From Colletes latitarsis (taxonomy: Eukaryota > Arthropoda > Insecta > Hymenoptera > Colletidae), in NCBI RefSeq assembly GCF_051014445.1, contig NW_027488384.1, positions 992,001-1,056,000 on the forward strand: a DNA stretch of 64,000 nt, in the 5' to 3' direction. This document shows, piece after piece, positions 1 to 8,815 of the stretch. The notes beneath the pieces are model-generated. The model searched no databases. It worked only from the letters and a program-made list of their open reading frames with translations, and had not been told where the DNA came from. The number at the start of each line of letters is the position of its first letter. Position 1 is the first letter of the stretch. The translations under genes and the position numbers were made by a program.

Positions 1-95
1 AGGTCTGGGATCTTCGCTCATGAGACTCATACTTTCGCATTCTTCACATACTTGTTGAACGGATCCTGGGTTTTTTCTGGTTTGGATCACATAGT

Positions 96-111
96 AGTGT
101 GGTACCACACT
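96..111. other. Perfect 16-bp palindrome at monomer dyad
   Basis: AGTGTGGTACCACACT is identical to its own reverse complement and is centred on GGTACC. The common form in other monomers, with AATG in place of AGTG on the left, keeps a 12-bp perfect dyad. Because it recurs at the same place in most monomers, it gives a regularly spaced symmetric site about every 176 bp. It could bind a dimeric protein or extrude as a short hairpin; the sequence alone does not show which, if either. Confidence 0.85.
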
Positions 112-160
112 GAAACAGTCGATTAAACCAGGTTTCGATCAATATTTTTGAGGATAACGC

Positions 161-336
161 ATGTTAGGTCTAGGTTAGGCCTGGGATTTTCACTCATCAG
201 ACTCATACTTTCGCATTCTTCACATACTTGTTGAACGGATCCTGGGTTTTTTCTGGTTAGGATCACGTAGTAATGTGGTTCCACCCTGAAACAATCAATT
301 AAATCTGGTCTTGATAAATATTTTAGAGGATAACGC
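161..336 (+). repeat. Type A monomer variant with GGATCC and TTCC centre
   Basis: A 176-bp type A copy with head TTAGGTCTAGGTTAGGCC and diagnostic CATTCTTCACATAC. It has GAACGGATCC, and the dyad centre is altered to GGTTCC. Its tail is the TGGTCTTGATAAATATT form, which in this array is usually followed by a type B monomer. The tail form and the following type travel together, which suggests that an older A-B dimer lies beneath the present order. Confidence 0.9.
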
Positions 337-689
337 ATGTTAGGTCTGGGATAGGTCTGGGATTTGCCCTCATCAGACTCATACTTTCGCATTCTTCACA
401 TACTTGTTGAACGGATCCTGGGTTATTTTCTGGTTTGGATCACATAGTAATGTGGTACCACACTGAAACAGTCGATTAAACCTGGTTTCGATGAATATTT
501 TAGAGGATAACGCAAGTTAGGTCTGGGATAGGTCCGGGATTTGCCCTCATCAGGCTCATACTTTCGCGTTTTTCATATACTTGTTGAACAGATCCTGGGT
601 TTTTTCTGGTTTGGGTCACGTAGTAGTGTGATACCACACTGAAACATTCAATTAAACCTGGTTTCGATGAATATTTTAGAGGATAACGC

Positions 690-864
690 AAGTTAGGTCT
701 GGGATAGGTCCGGGATTTGCCCTCATCAGGCTCATACTTTCGCGTTTTTCACATACTTGTTGAACAGATCCTGGGTTTTTTCTGGTTTGGATCCCGTAGT
801 AGTGTGGTACCACACTGAAACAGTCCATTAAACCTGGTTTCGCTCAATGTTTTAGTGGATAACG
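690..864 (+). repeat. Representative type D monomer (175 bp)
   Basis: Type D is recognised by CGTTTTTCACATACTTG after TTCG and by GAACAGATCC. It often carries AGTAGTGTGGTACCACACT, which contains the longest perfect dyad of the array (16 bp). The head is the TTAGGTCTGGGATAGG form. A sister form has GGCTCACAGTTTCGCG in place of GGCTCATACTTTCGCG. Confidence 0.88.
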
Positions 865-1041
865 CATGTTAGGTCTAGGTCAGGCCTGGTTTTTTCACTC
901 ATCAGACTCATACTTTCGCATTCTTCACATACTTGTTGAACGGATCCTGGGTTTTTTCTGGTTTGGATCACGTAGTAATGTGGGTCCACACTGAAACAAT
1001 CAATTAAACCTGGTCTTGATAAATATTTTAGAGGATAACGC

Positions 1042-1218
1042 ATGTTAGGTCTGGGATAGGTCTGGGATTTGCCCTCATCAGACTCATACTTTCGCACACT
1101 TCACATACTCGTTGAACAGATCCAGGGTTATTTTCTGGTTTGGATCACATAGTAATGTGGTACCACACTGAAACAGTCGATTAAACCAGGTTTCGATCAA
1201 TATTTTTGAGGATAACGC
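1042..1218 (+). repeat. Representative type B monomer (177 bp)
   Basis: Type B is recognised by CACACTTCACATACTCG after TTCG, by GTTATTTTCTGG in place of the long T run, and by ATCACATAGTAATG in place of ATCACGTAGTAATG. Its tail usually reads AAACCAGGTTTCGATCAA followed by TATTTTTGAGG. That tail is normally followed by a type A head. The head holds two copies of an 11-bp word, TTAGGTCTGGG and ATAGGTCTGGG. This copy has CCAGGG where most have CCTGGG. Confidence 0.9.
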
Positions 1219-2100
1219 ATGTTAGGTCTAGGTTAGGCCTGGGATTTTCACTCATGAGACTCATACTTTCGCATTCTTCACATACTTGTTGAACGGATCC
1301 TGGGTTTTTTCTGGTTTGGATCACGTAGTCATGTGATACCACACTGAAACAGTCGATTAAACCTGGTTTCGATCAGTATCTTAGAGGATAACGCAAGTTA
1401 AGTCTGGGATTGGTCTGGGATTTGACCTCATCAGACTCATACTTTCGCACACTTCACTTACTCGTTGAACAGATCCTGGGTTATTTTCTGGTTTGGATCA
1501 CATAGTAATGTGGTACCACACTGAAACAGTCGATTAAACCTGATTTTGATCAATATTTTAGAGGATAACGCATAGTTAGGTTTGGGATAGATCTGGGATT
1601 TGACCTCATCAGACTCATACTTTCGCACACTTCACATACTCGTTGAACAGATCCTGGGTTATTTTCTGGTTTGGATCACATAGTAATGTGGTACCACACT
1701 GAAACAGTCAATGAAACCTGGTTTCCATCAATATTTTAGAGGATAACGCATGTTAGGTCTAGGTTAGGTCTGGAATTTTCACTCTTCAGACTCATACTTA
1801 CGCATTCTTCACATACTTGTTGAACGGATCCTGGGTTTTTTCTGGTTTGGATGTGTAGTAATGTGGTACCACACTGAAACAGTCGATTAAACCTGGTTTT
1901 GATCAATATTTTAGAGGATAACGCAAGTTAGGTCTAGGTTAGGCCTGGGATTTGCCCTCATCAGGGTCATACTTTCGCAGTTTTAACATATATGTTGACC
2001 TGACCGAGGGTTTTTTCTGCTTTGGATCACGTAGTAAAGTGGTACCACACTGAAACATTCAATTAAACCTGGTCTTGATAAATATTTTAGAGGATAACGC

Positions 2101-2276
2101 ATGTTAGGTTTGGGTTAGGTCTAGGATTTGCCCTCATCAGGCTCATACTTTCGCATATTTCTCATACTTCACGGCTAGATCCTGGGCAGTTTCTGGATTG
2201 TATCACGTAGTAATGTGGTACCACGCTGGAACAGTCAATTAAACCTGGTTTGGATCAATATATTAGAGGATAACGC
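2101..2276 (+). repeat. Representative type C1 monomer (176 bp)
   Basis: Type C1 is recognised by CATATTTCTCATACTTCA, GGCTAGATCCTGGGC, and TCTGGATT or TCTGCATT in place of TCTGGTTT. The dyad is retained, here as GGTACCACGCTG. Other C1 copies read GTAGTAAAGTGG upstream of it. The middle of type C differs from type A at many positions between monomer bases 55 and 100, while the flanks are close to type A, so the type looks like a divergent lineage kept aligned by exchange in the flanks. Confidence 0.88.
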
Positions 2277-2452
2277 ATGTTAGGTCTAGGTTAGCCCTGG
2301 GATTTTCACTCATCAGACTCATACTTTCGCATTCTTGTCATACTTGTTGAACTGATCCTGGGTTTTTTCTGGTTTGGATCACGTAGTAATGTGGTACCAC
2401 ACTGAAACAGTCGATTAAACCTGGTTTCGATCAATATTTTAGAGGATAACGC
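2277..2452 (+). repeat. Reference monomer, type A (176 bp)
   Basis: A clean example of the canonical monomer, running from the A of GCATGTTAGG to the next GATAACGC. Landmarks by position in the monomer: TTAGG-containing head 1-25, ATTTTCACTCATCAGACTC 26-44, CATACTTTCGC 44-54, type-diagnostic segment 55-76, GATCCTGGG 79-87, six-T run 87-92, GGATCACGTAGTAATG 100-115, GGTACC 117-122 inside the 12-bp palindrome TGTGGTACCACA 114-125, TTAAACCTGG 139-148, TCGATCAATATTTTAGAGG 151-169. Type A is recognised by CATTCTTC or CATTCTTG after TTCG. Many type A copies elsewhere contain GGATCC at monomer position 78; this copy has TGATCC. Confidence 0.93.
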
Positions 2453-4567
2453 AAGTTAAGTCTGGGATTGGCCTGGGATTTGGCCTCATCAGACTCATAC
2501 TTTCGCACACTACACATACTCGTTGAACAGATCCTGGGTTACTTTCTGGTTTGGATCACATAGTAATGTGGCACCGCACTGAAACAGTCGATTAAACCAG
2601 GTTTCGATCAATATTTTTGAGGATAACGCATGTTAGGTCTAGGTTAGGCCTGGGATTTTCACTCATCAGACTCATACTTTCGCATTCTTGTCATACTTGT
2701 TGAACTGATCCTGGGTTTTTTCTGGTTTGGATCACGTAGTAATGTGGTACCACACTGAAACAGTCGATTAAACCTGGTTTCGATCAATATTTTAGAGGAT
2801 AACGCAAGTTAAGTCTGGGATTGGCCTGGGATTTGGCCTCATCAGACTCATACTTTCGCACACTTCACATACTCGTTGAACAGATCCTGGGTTACTTTCT
2901 GGTTTGGATCACATAGTAATGTGGTACCACACTGAAACAGTCGATTAAACCTGGTTTTGATCAATATTTTAGAGGATAACGCAAGTTAGGTCTAGGTTAG
3001 GCCTGGGATTTGCCCTCATCAGGGTCATACTTTCGCAGTTTTAACATATATGTTGACCTGACCGAGGGTTTTTTCTGCTTTGGATCACGTAGTAAAGTGG
3101 TACCACGCTGAAACAGTCAATTAAACCTGGTTTGGATCAATATATTAGAGGATAACGCATGTTAGGTCTAGGTTAGCCCTGGGATTTTCACTCATCAGAC
3201 TCATACTTTCGCATTCTTGTCATACTTGTTGAACTGATCCTGGGTTTTTTCTGGTTTGGATCACGTAGTAATGTGGTACCACACTGAAACAGTCGATTAA
3301 ACCTGGTTCCGATCAATATTTTAGAGGATAACGCAAGTTAAGTCTGGGATTGGTCTGGGATTTGACCTCATCAGACTCATACTTTCGCACACTTCACATA
3401 CTTGTTGAACAGATCCTGGGTTTTTTCTGGTTTGGATCCCGTAGTAGTGTGGTACCACACTGAAACAGTCCATTAAGCCTGGTTTCGCTCAATATTTTAG
3501 AGGATAACGCATGTTAGGTCTAGGTCAGGCCTGGGATTTTCACTCATCAGACTCATACTTTCGCATTCTTCACATACTTGTTGAACGGATCCTGGGTTTT
3601 TTCTGGTTTGGATCAGGTAGTAATGTGGGTCCACACTGAAACAATCAATTAAACCTGGTCTTGATAAATATTTTATAGGATAATGCATGTTAGGTCTGGG
3701 ATAGGTATGGGATTTGCCCTCATCAGAGTCATACTTTCGCACACTTCACATACTCGTTGAACAGATCCTGGGTTATTTTCTGGTTTGGATCACATAGTAA
3801 TGTGGTACCACACTGAAACAGTCGATTAAACCAGGTTTCGATCAATATTTTTGAGGACAACGCATGTTAGGTCTAGGTTAGGCCTGGGATTTGCTCTCAT
3901 TAGGCTCATTCTTTCGCATATTTCTCATACTTGATGGCTAGATCATGTGCGTTTTCTGGATTGCATTACGTAGTACTGTAGTACCACACTGAAACAGTCA
4001 ATGAAACCTGGTTTCCATCAATATTTTAGAGGACAACGCAAGTTAGGTCTAGGTAAGGCCTGAGATTTTCACTGATCAGACTCATACTTTCGCCTTCTTC
4101 ACATACTTGTTGAACGGATCCTGGATTTTTTCTGGTTTGGAACACGTAGTAATGTGGTACCACACTGAAACATTCAATTAAACCTGGTCTTGATAAATAT
4201 TTTAGAGAATAACGCATGTTAGGTCTGGGTTAGGTCTAGGATTTGCCCTCATCAGGCTCATACTTTCGCATATTTCTCATACTTCATGGCTAGATCTTGG
4301 GCTATTTCTGGATTGGATCACGTAGTAAAGTGGTACCACACTGAAACATTCAATGAAACCTGGTCTGGATAAAAATTTTAGAGGATAACGCATGTTAGGT
4401 CAAGGTTAGGTCTAAGATTTGCCCTTATCAGGCTCACAGTTACGCGTTTTTCACATACTTGTCGAACAGATCCTGGGTTTTTTGTGGTTTGGATCACGTA
4501 GTAATGTGGGACCACACTGAAACAGTCAATTAAACCTGGTTTCGATCAATATTTTAGAGAATAATTC

Positions 4568-4733
4568 ATGTTAGGTCTAGGTTAGGTCTGGGTTAGACTC
4601 ATACTTACGCATACTTCACATACTCGTTGACGAGATCCTGGGTTTTTTTCTAGTTTGGATCACGCAGTAATGTGGTACCACACTGAAACAGTCGATTAAA
4701 CCTGGTTTCGATCAATATTTTTGAGGATAACGT
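4568..4733 (+). repeat. Short monomer, 166 bp, head deletion
   Basis: The monomer reads GGTCTGGGTTAGACTCATAC where others read GGTCTGGGATTTGCCCTCAT and then CAGACTCATAC, so about 10 bases of the head are missing. It also carries GACGAGATCCTGGG and ATCACGCAGTAATG. Its duplicate lies at 9127-9292. The missing stretch falls next to the TAGGTCTGGG subrepeat, so slippage there is a plausible cause. Confidence 0.85.
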
Positions 4734-5084
4734 ATGTTAGGTCAAGGTTAGGTCTAAGATTTGCCCTTATCAGGCTCACAGTTTCGCGTTTTCCACATAC
4801 TTGTCGAACAGATCCTGGGTTTTTTGTGGTTTGGATCACGTAGTAATGTGGTACCACACTGAAACAGTCGATTAAACCTGGTTTCGATCAATATCTTAGA
4901 GGATAACGAAAGTTAAGTCTGGGATTGGTCTGGGATTTGACCTCATCAGGCTTATACTTTCGCGTTTTTCACATACTTGTTGAACAGATCCTGGGTTTTT
5001 TCTGGTTTGGATCCCGTAGTAATGTGGTACCACACTGAAACATTCAATTAAACCTGGTCTTGATAAACATTTTAGAGGATAACG

Positions 5085-5251
5085 CATGTTAGGTCTGGGA
5101 TAGGTCTGGGTTAGACTCATACTTTCGCACACTTCACATACTCGTTGGCGAGATCCTGGGTTTTTTTCTAGTTTGGATCACGCAGTAATGTGGTACCACA
5201 CTGAAACAGTCGATTAAACCTGGTTTCGATCAATATTTTTGAGGATAACGC
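5085..5251 (+). repeat. Short monomer, 167 bp, same head deletion
   Basis: A second monomer with GGTCTGGGTTAGACTC, lacking the same head bases as 4568-4733 but with a type B middle (CACACTTCACATACTCG) followed by GGCGAGATCC. Its duplicate lies at 9644-9810. The shared deletion in two differing monomers three units apart suggests one deletion that was later copied. Confidence 0.83.
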
Positions 5252-8200
5252 ATGTTAGGTCTGGGATAGGTCTGGGATTAGCCCTCATCAGACTCATACT
5301 TTCGCTTTCTTCACATACTTGTTGAACGGATCCTGGGCTTTTTCTGGATTGCATCACGTAGTAATGTAGTACCACACTGAAGCAGTCAATGAAACCTGGT
5401 TTCCATCAATATTTTAGAGGACAACGCGAGTTAGGTCTAGGTAAGGCCTGAGATTTTCACTGATCAGACTCATAAATTCGCATTCTTCACATACTTGTTG
5501 AACGGATCCTGGGTTTTTGTCTGGTTTGGATCACGTAGTAATGTGGTACCACACTGAAACATTCAATTAAACCTGGTCTTGATAAATATCTTAGAGGATA
5601 ACGCATGTTAGGTCTGGGTTACGTCTAGGATTTGCCCTCATCAGGCTCATACTTTCGCATATTTCTCATACTTCATGGCTACATCCTGGGCTGTTTATGC
5701 ATTGTATCACGTAGTAATGTGGTACCACGCTGAAACAGTCAATTAAACCTGGTTTCGATCAATATTTTAGAGGATAACGCAAGTTAGGTCTGGGATAGGT
5801 CTAGGATTTGCCCTCATCAGGCTCTTACTATCGCATATTTCTCATACTTCATGGCTAGATCCTGGGCTATTTCTGGATTGGATCACGTAGTAAAGTGGTA
5901 CCACACTGAAACATTCAATGAAACCTGTTCTGGATAAATATTTTAGAGGATAAAGCATCTTAGGTCTGGGTTAGGTCTAAGATTTGCCCTCATCAGGCTC
6001 ACAGTTTCGCGTTTTTCACATACTTGTTAAACAGATCCTGGGTTTTTTCTGGTTTGGACCACGTAGTAATGTGGTACCACACTAAAACAGTCAATTAAAC
6101 CTGGTTTCGATCAATATTTTACAGGATCACGCAAGCTAGGTCTGGGATAGGTCTAGGATTTGCCCTCATCAGGCTCTTACTATCGCATATTTCTCATACT
6201 TCATGGCTAGATCCTGGGCTATTTCTGGATTGGATCACGTAGTAAAGTGGTACCACACTGGAACATTCAATGAAACCTGTTCTGGATAAATATTTGAGAG
6301 GATAAAGCATCTTAGGTCTGGGTTAGGTCTAAGATTTGCCCTCATCAGGCTCACAGTTTCGCGTTTTTCACATACTTGTTGAGCGGATCCTGGGTTTTTT
6401 CTGGTTTGGGTCACGTAGTAATGTGGGACCACACTGAAACAGTCAATTAAACCTGGTTTCGACCAATATTTTAGAGAATAATTCATGTTAGGTCTAGGTT
6501 AGGTCTGGGATTTGCTCTCATCAGGCTCATACTTTCGTACACTTCACATACTCGTTGAACAGATCCTGCGTTATTTTCTGGTTTGGATCACATAGTAATG
6601 TGGTACCACACTGAAACATTCAATTAAACCTGGTCTTGATAAATATTTTAGAGAATAACGCATGTTAGGTCTGGGTTAGGTCTAGGATTTGCCCACATCA
6701 GGCTCATACTTTCGCATATTTCTCATACTTCATGTCTAGATTCTGGGCTATTTCTGGATTGGATCACGTAGTAAAGTGGTACCACACTGAAACATTCAAT
6801 GAAACCTGGTCTGGATAAAAATTTTAGAGGATAACGCATGTTAGGTCAAGGTTAGGTCTGAGATTTGCCCTCATCAGGCTCACAGTTTCGCGTTTTTCAC
6901 ATACTTGTCGAACAGATCCTGGGTTTTTTCTGGTTTGTATCACGTAGTAATGTGGGCCCACACTGAAACAATCAATTAAACCTGGTCTTGATAAATATTT
7001 TATAGGATAACGCATGTTAGATCTGGGATAGGTCTGGGATTTGCCCTCATCAGACTCATACTTTCGCACACTTCACATACTCGTTGACGAGATCCTGGGT
7101 TTTTATCTAGTTTGGATCACGAAGTAATGTGGTACCACACTGAGACAGCCGATTAAACCTGGTTTCGATCAATATTTTTGAGGATAACGCATGTTATGTC
7201 TGGGATAGGTCTGGGATTAGCCCTCATCAGACTCATACTTTCGCTTTCTTCATACTTGTTGAACGGATCCTGGGCTTTTTCTGGATTGCATCACGTAGTA
7301 ATGTAGTACCACACTGAAACAGTCAATGAAACCTGGTCTTGATAAATATTTTAGAGGACAACGCAAGTTAGGTCTAGGTAAGGCCTGAGATTTTCACTGA
7401 TCAGACTCATACTTTCGCATTCTTCACATACTTGTTGAACGGATCCTGGGTTTTTTCTGGTTTGGATCACGTCGAAATGTGGTACCACACTGAAACATTC
7501 AATTAAACCTGGTCTTGATAAATATTTTAGAGGATAACGCATGTTAGGTCTGGGTTACGTCTAGGATTTGCCCTCATCAGGCTCATACCTTCGCATATTT
7601 CTCATACTTCATGGCTAGATCCTGGGCTGTTTCTGCATTGTATCACGTAGTAATGTGGTACCACACTGAAACATTCAATTAAACCTGGTCTTGATAAATA
7701 TTTTAGAGAATAACGCATGTTAGGTCTGGATTAGGTCTAGGATTTGCCCTCATCAGGCTCATACTTTCGCATATTTCTCATACTTCATGGCTAGATCCTG
7801 GGCTATTTCTGGATTGGATCACATAGTAATGTGGTACCACACTGAAACATTCAATTAAACCTGGTCTGGATAAAAATTTTAGAGGATAACGCATGTTAGG
7901 TCAAGGTTAGGTCTAAGATTTGCCCTCATCAGGCTCACAGTTTCGCGTTTTTCACATACTTGTTGAACGGATCCTGGGTTTTTTCTGGTTTGGGTCACGT
8001 AGTAATGTGGGACCACACTGAAACAGTCAATTAAACCTGGTTTCGACCAATATTTTAGAGAATAATTCATGTTAGGTCTAGGTTAGGTCTGGGATTTGCT
8101 CTCATCAGGCTCATACTTTCGTACACTTCACATACTTGTTGAACGGATACTGCGTTATTTTCTGGTTTGGATCACATAGTAATGTGGTACCACACTAAAA

Positions 8201-8815
8201 CAGTCAATTAAACCTGGTTTCGATCAATATTTTAGAGGATCACGCAAGCTAGGTCTGGGATAGGTCTGGGATTAGCCCTCATCAGGCTCATTCTTTCGCA
8301 TATTTCTCGTACTTGATGGCTATATCCTGGGCTTTTTCTGGATTGCAAGACGTAGTAACGTAGTACCACACTGAAACAGTCAATGAAACCTGGTTTCCAT
8401 CAATATTTTAGAGGACAACGCAAGTTAGGTCTAGGTAAGGCCTGAGATTTTCACTGATCTGGCTCACACTTTCGCGTTTTTCACCTACTTGTTGAACGGA
8501 TCCTGGGTTTTTTCTGGTTTGGATCACGTAGTTATGTGGGTCCACACTGAAAGAATCAATTAAACCTGGTCTTGATAAATATTTTAGAGGATAACGCAAG
8601 TTAGGTCTGGGATAGGTCTAGGATTTGCCCTCATCAGACTCATACTTTCGCACACTTCACATACTCGCTGAACACATCCTGGGTTATTTTCTGGTTTGGA
8701 TCACATAGTAATGTGGTACCACACTGAAACAGTCGATTAAACCAGGTTTCGATCAATATTTTTGAGGATAACGCATGTTAGGTCTAGGTTAGGCCTGGGA
8801 TTTTCACTCATCAGA

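Larger units (their letters stand above)
1..4256 (+). repeat. Mosaic satellite segment with small duplications
   Basis: About 24 monomers of types A, B, C1, D and E in no regular order. Within it 1861-2048 recurs without visible change at 2919-3106 (offset 1,058 bp, 6 monomers). Immediately beyond that, the sequence after 3107 instead follows the region from about 2225 (offset 882 bp, 5 monomers), so the copy switches template. The type A marker CATTCTTGTCATACTTG occurs only here, three times (near 2331, 2684 and 3213). No gene or other feature is seen. Confidence 0.85.
4257..8815 (+). repeat. 4,559-bp higher-order unit, copy 1 (26 monomers)
   Basis: Base for base this matches 8816-13374 at a constant offset of 4,559 bp. 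By eye I found only two differences: T at 6938 against G at 11497, and T at 8460 against A at 13019. The left edge is set by the last mismatch before the match (G at 4256, A at 8815). The unit is shorter than 26 x 176 mainly because it contains two short monomers (4568-4733 and 5085-5251). It is a mosaic of all the common types except E. Confidence 0.93.

Noticed and set aside
123..392. Minus-strand reading frame of 89 codons (MRKYESDEGK...) and its many relatives of 63-89 codons along the window
   Set aside because: All are the same stretch of repeat consensus read backward. They start at the monomer junction, run out of phase into the next monomer because 176 is not divisible by three, and differ by stops and frame changes between copies. 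No splice, promoter or domain evidence supports a gene.
1970..2060. Type E middle segment as an insertion
   Set aside because: It replaces, rather than adds to, the usual middle; the monomer remains 176 bp. It is better read as a divergent monomer type.
4896..5132. Distinct frame beginning MCESMSLTQTYP, also at 9455-9691
   Set aside because: Its different start comes from the variant head GATAACGAAAGTTAAG and the shortened monomer that follows. The two copies are the same because of the 4,559-bp duplication, not because of coding constraint.
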